Positions 33,191 through 41,743 of a DNA stretch of 64,000 nt are shown here, one piece after another (position 1 is the first letter of the stretch; each line of letters starts with the position of its first letter). The notes under the pieces are model-generated. The model was not told where the DNA came from. It saw only the letters and a program-made list of their open reading frames with translations, and searched no databases. This stretch comes from G965202665 sp965243835 (GTDB lineage Bacteria > Actinomycetota > Acidimicrobiia > Spongiisociales > Spongiisociaceae): assembly GCA_965243835.1 (NCBI GenBank), contig OZ251578.1, positions 248,001-312,000 of the forward strand, written 5' to 3'. Made by a program: the position numbers and the translations under genes.

Positions 33191-34432
33191 GTGCGACCAG
33201 AACTACGCCCGGTGACCAAGGAGCGAAGTAACCAGAACGGGTTTTCGCCGGACACGCAAAAGTGGCTGGCCGCGGCCCCGCGGGAGCGTCGCAAGCGATT
33301 GGGCCAATATATGACGCCCGCCCTGCTCCGGGACAGGCTCCTGGAACAGTGCGACCTTTTCGCCGGTATGCGGGTGCTGGATCCGGGGGCGGGGACCGGC
33401 GAATTCCTCAAATCGGTACTCGATCGCCAGCCGCAGGCGGAGGCGCATGGGTGGGATGTGGACCCGTCGGTTCTGTCGGTCGCGTGCGCCAACGCACCGG
33501 CGGCGCGCTTGGAGGAGCGCTCGGCGTTGGAGCCCTATCAGGGCGAGCCGTTTGACCTGGTGATCGGCAACCCCCCTTATTTTCAGTTCAACGCCCCCCG
33601 GGAAATCAGAACCTACTACGCCCGCGTGATTTCCGGCCGCGTAAATATTTTCTCCCTGTTTTTCCAAGCCGGTTTGGAGGCCCTCCGCCCCGGCGGGCAG
33701 TTGGCCTATGTAATACCCCCTTCTATGAACAACGGGGCCTACTTCGAGCGGTTGCGCGATTTTCTGATTGAGCATGCGGCGATCGAATTTTTGGAAATTC
33801 ATCGCGACCAGGCGTTGTTCGACGGCGCCCAGACCCCGGTCCAGTTGCTCGTTCTCCGCAAGGGGGAGGCGGACGCCGGCCGCCATGTGTTTATCAGGCG
33901 GAGCAGTCGCAACGGGTTTCGGCGCACCATTTTCTCGGAGCATCCGGCCGAGATGGAAGCTTCGTTTGCGGGTCGGAGCACCTTGTTCGATCTGGGGTAT
34001 GAGGCCGTGACCGGTACCGTTGCCTGGAATCAACACAAGGCGGCCCTCCGCCGGGAGGAAGGGTCCGGGGTGGTGCCCTTGCTATGGGCGCACAACGTCC
34101 GGGACCAGGTTCGGTTGATGATGGACCACAAGCGGCCGCAGTTCATAACGAAGGATCGGCCCACCCTGTTCGGGCCCGCCATCGTGTCCAACCGCATCGT
34201 GGGGGCGGTCGGTTCCGCGGAGTTCAGGTGCGCGCTGGTGCCCGAAGGCATGGAGTTCGCAGCGGAGAATCACATAAATGTAATTAGACGACATGGACAG
34301 TTTCCACCCAAGGCGACTTGGCGCGAGTTGCTGGATTCCCTGCAAGCCCCGCCGACGGCAACGCGGGTCGGCCTGCTCACCGGCAACACGCAGGTGTCGG
34401 CCACGGAACTGACACACCTTTTGCCTGTATGA
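33191..34432 (+). CDS. N6-adenine DNA methyltransferase (TaqI/Eco57I-like class)
   Basis: 413 residues. Motif X/I region RRKRLGQYMTP and VLDPGAGTG (62-70), and catalytic NPPY (127-130) in VIGNPPYFQF, mark a gamma-class adenine methyltransferase. The C-terminal part is likely target recognition. The GTG at 33191 is seven bases after TATTCT (33178-33183), so leaderless. It converges on a PD-(D/E)xK gene 13 bp away, the layout of a type II restriction-modification pair. Confidence 0.88.
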   Translation: MRPELRPVTKERSNQNGFSPDTQKWLAAAPRERRKRLGQYMTPALLRDRLLEQCDLFAGMRVLDPGAGTGEFLKSVLDRQPQAEAHGWDVDPSVLSVACANAPAARLEERSALEPYQGEPFDLVIGNPPYFQFNAPREIRTYYARVISGRVNIFSLFFQAGLEALRPGGQLAYVIPPSMNNGAYFERLRDFLIEHAAIEFLEIHRDQALFDGAQTPVQLLVLRKGEADAGRHVFIRRSSRNGFRRTIFSEHPAEMEASFAGRSTLFDLGYEAVTGTVAWNQHKAALRREEGSGVVPLLWAHNVRDQVRLMMDHKRPQFITKDRPTLFGPAIVSNRIVGAVGSAEFRCALVPEGMEFAAENHINVIRRHGQFPPKATWRELLDSLQAPPTATRVGLLTGNTQVSATELTHLLPV

Positions 34433-34445
34433 GAAGCAAGGCTCG

Positions 34446-35324
34446 TTATCGGTCGATCCACAGATGGAAGCAGGCCGTCCTTACCCAGTGTTTAGCCGCA
34501 ACACGCCCTTCCTTGCCCTGGTATGAGTTCTTATAGTTCGGGTAGATACGAACGGTGCGGTTGGACGAGATCCCCCGCACCCTGGCCTGCGCTCTGGGTA
34601 TCCGAGATCCGCGGTTGGCGCCGGCTTTTCGAAAAATATAGTCGACGATGATGACTTCGTCTGCTTCAAAAGGGTTGGTTACCTTGACCCATCCCTTGCG
34701 CCAGTCGGCGTGCAACACGGTAGGCGCCGGCCATTCGGATTCCGGCTGTCCCAGAAGAGGGACTACCGCGCTTTTCTGCGTTATCCCATGGGCTACCGCG
34801 CGGGCGTAGTGCGCTACACGGTCGGGAGCGGGTTTTTCAACCGTGAGACGCTCCCGGAAATAATCGTACAGCCGCTCCACCGTACGTTCCTGCGAAGCCC
34901 GAACCCCCGCGAAGTCGCCGGCCAGCGCCATGCGACGGCGTTCCTGCATGGGGGCCGCCATGATGGAGTGGAGTTCCGTTTCATCTTCCATCATCCAGGC
35001 CACGGTTGAAATGCCCAGGTTGGCGTCCGTGACCTTTCCCGTCTTGAGCTCGATTTCCCTGTCGGAGCCGACGACGGCCAGGTCCGAGCCTTTGATGTTG
35101 AGGTCGCTGGTACGGAAATTCGCATCCACTCCGAACATTTCCGCCAGCGTCTGACAAGCCCGTCGGATCCACAAGCCCATCTCCTCCGGGGTTTTCCCCT
35201 TGAACAGGCCGGGACGGCGCTGGTCGGGCAGACAGGCGAGCCTGGGAACCAGGCCTTGCACGCAGTAGACGGGCACGGTCATTGCCTGATTGATCAGCCG
35301 TTCGAATTCGTCGAAGTTCGGCAT
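34446..35324 (-). CDS. Candidate type II restriction endonuclease, PD-(D/E)xK
   Basis: 292 residues. Residues 80-94 read SDLAVVGSDREIELK: Asp81 and Glu92-Leu-Lys94 fit a PD-(D/E)xK active site, followed by TGKVTDANLG. The central part is helical and the C-terminus basic. I cannot name the family or recognition site. Shine-Dalgarno AGGAGGT precedes ATG 35324. Convergence with the adenine methyltransferase is the main argument for a restriction role. Confidence 0.65.
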   Translation of the reverse strand: MPNFDEFERLINQAMTVPVYCVQGLVPRLACLPDQRRPGLFKGKTPEEMGLWIRRACQTLAEMFGVDANFRTSDLNIKGSDLAVVGSDREIELKTGKVTDANLGISTVAWMMEDETELHSIMAAPMQERRRMALAGDFAGVRASQERTVERLYDYFRERLTVEKPAPDRVAHYARAVAHGITQKSAVVPLLGQPESEWPAPTVLHADWRKGWVKVTNPFEADEVIIVDYIFRKAGANRGSRIPRAQARVRGISSNRTVRIYPNYKNSYQGKEGRVAAKHWVRTACFHLWIDR

Positions 35325-35389
35325 AATGACCTCCTGACCTGGGCTTTTGCCGGTTTAGGGCCGGTTGGAAAATAGGCGAAACAAGCTAC

Positions 35390-35418
35390 TTGTCTTGGAT
35401 CTTTTAATGGGGTATGTT
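35390..35418 (+). promoter_or_regulatory. Sigma-70-like promoter
   Basis: TTGTCT (35390-35395), a 17-bp spacer and TATGTT (35413-35418) precede the gene starting at 35470 by about 50 bp. Confidence 0.5.
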
Positions 35419-35469
35419 GGTTAATGCGGGACAAACGAGCGAGGACGGGGGTGGAAACGGAGGACGGCG

Positions 35470-36291
35470 ATGTCCGCTTCTAGTTCACCCGAAGCCGGGG
35501 ATGTGGTCACCGAGCACATCCCCTGGGAACAACTTACCATCCAACCGCCCAAGGACCGCAGGATGCTGTGGTACGGGATCGCCGCCGGGGTGCTGGTGGT
35601 GGGCCTGCTGGCGGTGGTCATTTCCCGACTGGGCTCGTCGGGGGAGATGCAGCCGGTCATGCCGGCGGCCGCTCCCGCAGCGGCGGTTGCGCAACCGGCT
35701 CCGCCCCCGGCGGCTCCGGACCCGCTGGCGGTCGCCCCGGCGGCGGCCCCCGCTCCGGTTCCGGTGGCGGCTCCGCTCGCGGAACGGTCCCTGCTGTCGG
35801 AGGCCGACTTGATGGCCTCCGGCGGGGATGTTTCCCTGCGGTCGGCGGCGGCCGGCGCCGAATGGTTCGTGCTGGAGTTCTTCACCCTGGACCCGTCCGA
35901 GCCGTGGTTGGAGCGGGTAACCGCGGCTTCCGGGATGAGCATTCCCGCCGCGGCCGCCCCCGTCCCGCCCGGGGAGGAAACCGTCTCCTATGTGGAGTGG
36001 ACCCGGGCCCGCTCGGTGGAGCAGATCGGCGCGGACCGCTTCCGGGTGTCGGTGTTGATGAGACGGATGGTCGCGCGGGACGGGTTGGTCTATCGCCGGC
36101 TCCCCGCGGAAGAAGCGGTGGTGGAAATGACTTTGGAGCCGGACGGCGCGGCGCGGGCGGCCTCCTTGCCCGTTCTGGGCCGCCCGGCGGCGTCGGCGCC
36201 CCGGGCACTGTCCCCGGAAACCATCGTGCGCCGTACGGACGAAACCGGCGTGGACTGGCCCGCTTCCGTCTTGGCGGCCGCCATGAGTTGA
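35470..36291 (+). CDS. Single-pass membrane protein with Ala/Pro linker, unknown function
   Basis: 273 residues: cytoplasmic N-terminus (about 1-32), one transmembrane helix (about 33-54, LWYGIAAGVLVVGLLAVVIS), an Ala/Pro-rich linker (about 60-105) and an outer alpha+beta domain (about 125-245, WFVLEFFTLDP, SYVEWTRARSVEQIG, RFRVSVLMRRMV). The layout resembles small conjugation or secretion-associated membrane proteins of actinobacteria, but I do not recognise a family. Confidence 0.65.
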   Translation: MSASSSPEAGDVVTEHIPWEQLTIQPPKDRRMLWYGIAAGVLVVGLLAVVISRLGSSGEMQPVMPAAAPAAAVAQPAPPPAAPDPLAVAPAAAPAPVPVAAPLAERSLLSEADLMASGGDVSLRSAAAGAEWFVLEFFTLDPSEPWLERVTAASGMSIPAAAAPVPPGEETVSYVEWTRARSVEQIGADRFRVSVLMRRMVARDGLVYRRLPAEEAVVEMTLEPDGAARAASLPVLGRPAASAPRALSPETIVRRTDETGVDWPASVLAAAMS

Positions 36292-36323
36292 ACGCGACCT
36301 GCGCCGGCCGGCGACCCGCGCTT

Positions 36324-36581
36324 TCAGTCCGGGTAACGGGTTTCCAGGATGGAGCGGGCCCGGGGGATGATGGCCGCCCAATCGGCGTCGTCGGTTTTGG
36401 AGACGGTGAAGAAATCGGCGGTCAGGAACACGCTCGTCACTCCCTCCACGGCCAGCAACTCCGCGGCCGCCGGGTGCTCCGCGGTCGCGGCGTCCGTGTA
36501 GGAGGCCGGGCCCCCCACCGGTCGGCCGATCGTGAATTTACAGGCGTTGGGGTTGGGAGTGGGCTGGGCGTCGACCGTCAT
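36324..36581 (-). CDS. NifU N-terminal (Nfu_N) domain protein
   Basis: 85 residues. The pattern PTPNPNACKFTIGRPV near the N-terminus and LLAVEGVTSVFLTADFFTV is that of the Nfu/NifU N-terminal domain, here without the C-terminal CxxC cluster-binding domain. Function of stand-alone copies is uncertain. Shine-Dalgarno GAGGAG precedes ATG 36581. It is divergent from glcD. Confidence 0.8.
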   Translation of the reverse strand: MTVDAQPTPNPNACKFTIGRPVGGPASYTDAATAEHPAAAELLAVEGVTSVFLTADFFTVSKTDDADWAAIIPRARSILETRYPD

Positions 36582-36692
36582 TTTCTTCTCCTCGGCGTCC
36601 CGTCGCTCCTTCCGACGCGACCGGTTCCTCCATCGTACCAGACCGCTCCTTCCCCCGCCGGAGGACGGGCTGGAGGGCGGCCGGAGGGCGTT

Positions 36693-38147
36693 ATGTCCGC
36701 CGCGGGTATTACCATCAACCCTATGTTGCGGATGTTGGAGTCGGAACTGCGGGGCATTCTGGGCGATGACCGGGTGCTGTCGGACCCGTTGGAGCGGTAC
36801 GTGTTCGGCAAAGACGCCGGAATCGACCGGGGCGACCCCAGCCTGGTGGTGTTCCCGCACAACACCGGAGAGGTGGCCGCCGTCGTCAAATCCGCCAAAA
36901 AGCACGGGACGGCGGTGATCCCCCGCGGGGCGGGCACCGGCCTGGCGGGAGGAACGGTGCCCACCGGCCCGTCCGTGTTGCTGGTGGTCACCCGGATGAA
37001 CCGGATCGGCGAAGTGTCGACGGAGGACCGGTGCGTATGGGTGCAGCCGGGGGTGGTCAACCTGGATTTGACCAGGCACGTCACCCCCTTCGGGTTCCAT
37101 TTCGCCCCCGACCCGTCCTCGCAGTCGGCATGCACCATCGGCGGCAACGTAGCCAACAATTCCGGCGGGCCGCATTGCCTGGCCGAAGGCACCACCGTCA
37201 ATCACGTCTTGGCGATGGAGGTGGTCGTTTCCGACGGCGAGGTGATTACCGTGGGCGGAGCCGCCCCCGACCCGCCCGGCCTGGATTTGCGGGCCGCCCT
37301 GGTCGGATCCGAGGGGACGTTGGGGATCGTAACCGACGTGCTGGTCAAACTCACTCCCAACCCCCCGCAGGTGGGCACCCTGCTTTTGGCCTTCGAGCGG
37401 GTGACCGAGGCGGCGGCCACGGTGTCGGAGGTGATCGCCGCCGGGGTGGTGCCCGCCGCCTTGGAGATGATGGACCAGGCGATGGTGGAGGCGGTGGAAC
37501 GGTTCGCCCGGGCCGGGTTCCCCACCGAGGCGGGGGCGGTGCTGATCGCCGAAGTGACCGGCCATCCCACGGCGGTGGAGGCCGAGTCCCTGCTCATCCG
37601 GCGCACCGCGGAGCGGAACGGGGCGTTCATCGTGCGGACGGCGGCCGATGAAGCCGAACGGGAGGACATTTGGCGGGGGCGGAAAGCGGCTTTCGGGGCC
37701 ATCGCCCAGATGAAACCCGACTATTACCTGCATGACACGGTGGTTCCCCGCACCCGGTTGGCGGAGGCCATCGCCGGCGTCTACGAGATTTCCCGCCGGC
37801 ATGACATCCCCATGCTGAACGTGTTTCACGCCGGGGACGGCAACCTGCATCCGCTGATGACTTTCGACGCCTCCGAGCCGGGGGTGCGGGAGCGGGTGGC
37901 GGCGGCCGGCAAAGACCTGATCGAGATGTGCGTGAAACTGGGCGGCGCGCTGTCCGGGGAACACGGGATCGGAGTGGAGAAACGGGACTTTATGCCGCTG
38001 GTGTTCACCGAAACCGACCTGGACGCGCAGGCCCGCATCCGGGAGGCTTTCGACCCGGACGGCCGGCTCAACCCCAACAAGATCCTCCCCGAAGGCTCCC
38101 GCTGTTTTGATTTCGGCCGTCCGCCCCCCGAGGGCGCCTGGGTGTGA
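36693..38147 (+). CDS. glcD: Glycolate oxidase FAD subunit GlcD
   Basis: 484 residues. PCMH-type FAD-binding domain with PRGAGTGLAGGTVP, SACTIGGNVANNSGGPHC, and GSEGTLGIVTDVLVKL, then the FAD-oxidase C domain with HAGDGNLHPLM and GGALSGEHGIGVEKRDFM. Oxidises glycolate (or D-lactate-type 2-hydroxyacids) to glyoxylate. ATG 36693 has GGAGGG upstream; longer upstream reading is not conserved. It overlaps glcE by four bases (GTGA). Confidence 0.92.
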   Translation: MSAAGITINPMLRMLESELRGILGDDRVLSDPLERYVFGKDAGIDRGDPSLVVFPHNTGEVAAVVKSAKKHGTAVIPRGAGTGLAGGTVPTGPSVLLVVTRMNRIGEVSTEDRCVWVQPGVVNLDLTRHVTPFGFHFAPDPSSQSACTIGGNVANNSGGPHCLAEGTTVNHVLAMEVVVSDGEVITVGGAAPDPPGLDLRAALVGSEGTLGIVTDVLVKLTPNPPQVGTLLLAFERVTEAAATVSEVIAAGVVPAALEMMDQAMVEAVERFARAGFPTEAGAVLIAEVTGHPTAVEAESLLIRRTAERNGAFIVRTAADEAEREDIWRGRKAAFGAIAQMKPDYYLHDTVVPRTRLAEAIAGVYEISRRHDIPMLNVFHAGDGNLHPLMTFDASEPGVRERVAAAGKDLIEMCVKLGGALSGEHGIGVEKRDFMPLVFTETDLDAQARIREAFDPDGRLNPNKILPEGSRCFDFGRPPPEGAWV

Positions 38148-39229
38148 CGGCCGCGCCGGAGGCCGGGCGGGGCCCGTCCCATCCGCCGCGGGCGGTCCCG
38201 GAGACCGCCGAGGAGGCGGCCCGCTTGCTGGCCGACGCCTCCGCCGCCGGAACCCGGGTCCGGTTGCGGGGGGGCGGGACCGGGCAGGGCATCGGCTACC
38301 CGTTTCAGCCGGATTTAACGGTGTCCGCCGCCGGTTTGCGGCGGATCGTCGCCTGGGAGCCGGAGGACCTGACGGTGGTAGTGGAGGCGGGCATGCCCAT
38401 CCGGGAGTTGGAGGAAACCCTGGCGGAACGGGGCCAGACGGCGGTTCTGACCGAACGCCCCGGGGAGGGCACGGTGGGAGGGGCTTTGGCGGCCGGGCGG
38501 TCGGGGTGGCGCCGGTTCCGCTACGGCCCGCTCCGGGACCGGGCTTTGGAAGTCACGTTGGCCACCGGGGACGGGCGGCTGGTCACCGGCGGGGGGCGGC
38601 TGGTGAAAAACGTCACCGGCTACGACCTGCCCCGGCTGGCGGTGGGTTCGCTGGGTTCGCTGGGAATGATCGTCCGGGTCTGCCTGAAATTGTGGCCGTT
38701 GCCCCCGGCCCGGGCCACCGTGCGCGTCTCCTCCGCCGAGGAGGCTTTGGCCAAGTCCTACCGCCCGCTGGCCGTTTTGGAAACCGAACGGGGGGCTTCC
38801 GTGTTCCTGACGGGCACCCCGGAGGAAGTGGAGGGCCAGTCGGCCGCCCTGGGGGGAGACTCCTCCGCCGGCTGGGACTGGCCCGACCCGCCCGCCGGTC
38901 CGGTCCGGTTTTCGGTGCGCACCCCCCCTTCCCGGTTGCGGTCGGTCGCGGCCCGGTTGCGCTCCGCCGGTTTGTCCTATGCGGCGCAGTTCGGGGTGGG
39001 GGAGGCGACCGCGGCCGGGGAAGCCGACCCCGATTTCCTGAACGGCCTGCGCTCCCGGGCCGAAGCCGACGGCGGGAGCCTGGTGTTGTGGGACGCCCCC
39101 GCCGCGGTGCGGGAAGAGGTCGACCCGTGGGGAACCCCGCCCGCCTCGCTTCCCGTCCAACGGAAACTGGTTTCCCTGTTCGACCCGGAGCGGGTGGTTA
39201 ATCCGGGCATCCTGCCGGGGCGTTTGTAA
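38144..39229 (+). CDS. glcE: Glycolate oxidase subunit GlcE
   Basis: 361 residues, a shorter FAD-binding protein related to GlcD: RLRGGGTGQGIGYPF, GTVGGALAAGRSG, and KNVTGYDLPRLAVGSLGSLG with a short C-terminal half (VNPGILPGRL at the end). GTG start 38144 overlaps glcD; stop overlaps the glcF ATG (TAATG). Second subunit of glycolate oxidase. Confidence 0.9.
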   Translation: MTAAPEAGRGPSHPPRAVPETAEEAARLLADASAAGTRVRLRGGGTGQGIGYPFQPDLTVSAAGLRRIVAWEPEDLTVVVEAGMPIRELEETLAERGQTAVLTERPGEGTVGGALAAGRSGWRRFRYGPLRDRALEVTLATGDGRLVTGGGRLVKNVTGYDLPRLAVGSLGSLGMIVRVCLKLWPLPPARATVRVSSAEEALAKSYRPLAVLETERGASVFLTGTPEEVEGQSAALGGDSSAGWDWPDPPAGPVRFSVRTPPSRLRSVAARLRSAGLSYAAQFGVGEATAAGEADPDFLNGLRSRAEADGGSLVLWDAPAAVREEVDPWGTPPASLPVQRKLVSLFDPERVVNPGILPGRL

Positions 39230-40446
39230 TGGGCTGGGTGACCGAACACGCCCCCCTGTGGGAGGATCTGAACGGGTGCATCCAATGCGGCCTGTGCCTG
39301 CCGGTCTGCCCCACTTTCCGACTCACCGGCCAGGAAACCGCCTCCCCCCGGGGCCGGTTGACGGCCATGTCGGCCGTGGCGTTGGGGATGCCCGTGGACG
39401 ACCGGTTCGCCGGAATGATGGGATTGTGCCTGCAGTGCCGGGCGTGCGAAACCGCCTGTCCGTCGTTCGTCCCGTTCGGCCGGGCGATGGAGGGGGCCCG
39501 GGCGGAGGTTGCGGCCCAGGCGCCGGGGGCGGGGCGGCGGGTGCGCCGTCTGGTCACCACCCGCTTGTTGCGCAGCCGCCGCGCCCTGCGTTCTCTCACC
39601 CTGCTGGCGGGAGCGGCCCGCCGCACCGGCCTGCACCGGCTGGCCCCCCGAACCATACGGGCTTCCATAACCGGTTTGCGCCCTCCGCCGCGGCGTCCTC
39701 GCCCGGAGCTGGCCCGCCCCGCGGCGGGGCGGTCGCGGGGCCGGGCGGCCCTGCTGACCGGGTGCGTGATGGACGTTTGGTTTCCCGAGGTGCACGAGGC
39801 GGCGGCGGATTTGCTGGCCCGGGCCGGCTACGAGGTGATCGTCCCCCCCGACCAGACTTGTTGCGGGGCCCTGGCCGCCCACGACGGCTGGGCGGACGAA
39901 GCCCGGCGGATGGCGGCGGTCAACCGGGAGGCTTTCCGGGAAGCCGACCTGGTGGTGGCCGACGCCGCCGGGTGCGGGGCCCATTTGAAGGAATACGGAC
40001 ATTGGACGGAAGGCGGAGAGGAGTTGGCGGCCAAGACGGCGGACATCACCGAGGTGGTGGCGGAGGCGATCGCCGACGGGCGGTTGCCCCGGTTGCCGGA
40101 GGGGGGGAGGGAGGCGGCGGTGCAGGACCCGTGCCATCTGCGCCACGCGCAACGCATCGTCGACCAGCCCCGGGCGGTGCTGGCCGCGGCCGGTTTGCGT
40201 CCGGTGGAGATCGACCCGGGCGGGCAGTGTTGCGGAGCGGCCGGCCTGTACTCCGCGTTGGAACCGGAGATGTCGGCCATGCTGGGCCGGGCCAAGGCCG
40301 ACCAGGTGCGGGTCAGCGGGGCGGACACGGTGGCTTCCGCCAACCCGGGATGCGAAATCCAGTTGCGGACTTTCCTGGGCCGGGAGGCGAGGGTGGCCCA
40401 TCCGGTGGAGTTGTACCGGGAGGCGTTGGCGGAGGCGGGCCGGTGA
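39229..40446 (+). CDS. glcF: Glycolate oxidase Fe-S subunit GlcF
   Basis: 405 residues. Two 4Fe-4S motifs near the N-terminus (CIQCGLCLPVCP and CLQCRACETACP) and two CCG-type domains (TCCGALAAHDGW; QCCGAAGLYS) that hold a noncubane-type cluster or pass electrons. Passes electrons from GlcDE to the quinone pool. It overlaps a membrane-protein gene by four bases (GTGA). Confidence 0.92.
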   Translation: MGWVTEHAPLWEDLNGCIQCGLCLPVCPTFRLTGQETASPRGRLTAMSAVALGMPVDDRFAGMMGLCLQCRACETACPSFVPFGRAMEGARAEVAAQAPGAGRRVRRLVTTRLLRSRRALRSLTLLAGAARRTGLHRLAPRTIRASITGLRPPPRRPRPELARPAAGRSRGRAALLTGCVMDVWFPEVHEAAADLLARAGYEVIVPPDQTCCGALAAHDGWADEARRMAAVNREAFREADLVVADAAGCGAHLKEYGHWTEGGEELAAKTADITEVVAEAIADGRLPRLPEGGREAAVQDPCHLRHAQRIVDQPRAVLAAAGLRPVEIDPGGQCCGAAGLYSALEPEMSAMLGRAKADQVRVSGADTVASANPGCEIQLRTFLGREARVAHPVELYREALAEAGR

Positions 40447-41078
40447 GCGGGTTGCGGGACGGCTGGTCCCGTCTGCGGTCGGGGGAGGGGATGCCCGGTT
40501 TCCTGCAAGCCGGTTCGGAGTTCCGCCGCTGGGCGGGGCTGTCCCTGCGTTCGCTGCGCACCGTGTGGGGGGTGGGGTTGGCGGTGGCGGGGACGGCGGT
40601 GACCGGAGCCGGGCTGGGCTTGTTGCTGCACGGGACCGGGGTGCGGACGTTGGACATGGCCCGGCCGGATTCCGAGGCCCTGTCGTCTGGGTTGGTGACC
40701 GCCCTCATCGGGACTTTTTTGCTGGGGCTGGCGGTGGAAAGCGGCCTGCGGGTCTTGGAGGACGCGCCCGGTGTCAAGGCCTGGGAGTCGGCGTTGGCGG
40801 CGGCGGCGGGCCTGGTGGCCTTCGTTCCGGTGACGTGGCTGTTGGCCGGGTTCGCCGACCGCCTGGTCGTCTTCTCCGACCTGTTCGGTTTAATCCCGGA
40901 GCAGCTTTTCCTGGTGGGGCGGAGCGGCGTTTCGGCGGCTCTGGCGGCGGGGGTTCCGCTGATGTGGCTGTTGCGGCATTTCGCCTCCCCCCGCTGGCGG
41001 GAGCACGCCCCGGCCCTGCTGTACGCGGCCTGGCTGACCGGTTTCATCTGGCTGTACCGCCCCCTCCTCCCCGCCTGA
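40443..41078 (+). CDS. Membrane protein in the glycolate oxidase operon
   Basis: 211 residues, five hydrophobic segments (about 39-62, 80-101, 112-134, 150-172, 188-207). It starts at GTG 40443 inside the glcF stop, so it is translated with glcDEF. No family recognised; it could be a membrane anchor or transporter for the glycolate pathway (inference from position only). Its 3' end and the following repeat are duplicated near 41462-41676. Confidence 0.65.
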   Translation: MSGLRDGWSRLRSGEGMPGFLQAGSEFRRWAGLSLRSLRTVWGVGLAVAGTAVTGAGLGLLLHGTGVRTLDMARPDSEALSSGLVTALIGTFLLGLAVESGLRVLEDAPGVKAWESALAAAAGLVAFVPVTWLLAGFADRLVVFSDLFGLIPEQLFLVGRSGVSAALAAGVPLMWLLRHFASPRWREHAPALLYAAWLTGFIWLYRPLLPA

Positions 41079-41102
41079 CCGCCCATCCCGCGTAACGCCC
41101 CG

Positions 41103-41172
41103 CATAGAAACGACCCGCCCCCGGAGGGACGGGCCGTTTTAACCATAGGCATGCCTATGGCGCAGTTCTGAC
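41103..41172. repeat. Hairpin-palindrome element, copy 1
   Basis: A 12-position hairpin (41110-41121 with 41126-41137, four-base loop) is followed by the perfect 18-bp palindrome CCATAGGCATGCCTATGG (41143-41160) and GCGCAGTTCTGAC. The hairpin pairs fully only as minus-strand RNA, where two positions become G-U pairs. Copies 2 and 3 lie within 600 bp. No gene is convincing in 41079-41743. Confidence 0.8.
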
Positions 41173-41299
41173 GAGAAAGTATAGACGCCCGAAGGAACCC
41201 GTCAAGCCCTTCCCGCGTCGTCGGCAGTCGCGGGTGGAGCGGCAACGTCTGTTGCGGGTTACGACAGCGATGGGACAAGTGCCGGGGGCAGGCCCCCGT

Positions 41300-41370
41300 C
41301 ATAGAAATGACCCGCCCCCGAAGGGACGGGTCATTCTGCCATGAGCGTACCCATGGCTGTGATGCGACAT
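41300..41370. repeat. Hairpin-palindrome element, copy 2 (diverged)
   Basis: Stem 41307-41318 with 41323-41334; as minus-strand RNA the loop is C(UUCG)G, an extra-stable tetraloop. The lower stem differs from copies 1 and 3 on both sides (ATGA/TCAT against ACGA/CCGT), so pairing is kept. The palindrome is imperfect here (41339-41356). Confidence 0.7.
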
Positions 41371-41461
41371 ACAAGTATACATGACCGCGACAACCCCGTC
41401 AATTCGGTTTCTCCGCTATCGACGTAACGGTGGGCGACGCCTGCTGCCGCAGGACGGGGGA

Positions 41462-41676
41462 TTCCGTTGAGGCGGTTGTTGCGGCGCTTCGCCTCTCCCC
41501 GCTGGCAGGAGCGCGCCCCTGCGTCGCCGCCTGCGGGACGGCTGTCCGGTTTCATCCGGGCGTACCGCCCCCTCCTCCCCGCCTGGGCCTCCGGTCCCGC
41601 ATACGCCCGGCCCGGGTTTATCATGACGGCTACGGCATAACCGCTGGGGTCCGGTTCCCGACATAGAAACGACCCG
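41462..41676 (+). pseudogene. Degenerate duplicate of the 3' end of the membrane-protein gene
   Basis: This stretch resembles 40956-41117: both have a TTGCGGC...TTCGCCTC...CCGCTGG block, GGTTTCATC..G and TACCGCCCCCTCCTCCCCGCC, then run into the hairpin-palindrome element. It therefore looks like a decayed segmental duplication that carried element copy 1 along to make copy 3. Confidence 0.65.
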
Positions 41677-41731
41677 CCCCCGGAGGGACGGGCCGTTTTA
41701 ACCATAGGTATACCTATGGCGCAGTTCTGAC
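41662..41731. repeat. Hairpin-palindrome element, copy 3
   Basis: Same hairpin as copy 1 (41669-41680 with 41685-41696) followed by the perfect palindrome CCATAGGTATACCTATGG (41702-41719). Relative to copy 1 the two central changes are symmetric, so the palindrome is preserved. It sits directly upstream of the NYN-domain gene and its ribosome-binding site. Confidence 0.8.
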
Positions 41732-41743
41732 AAAGGAGTATAG

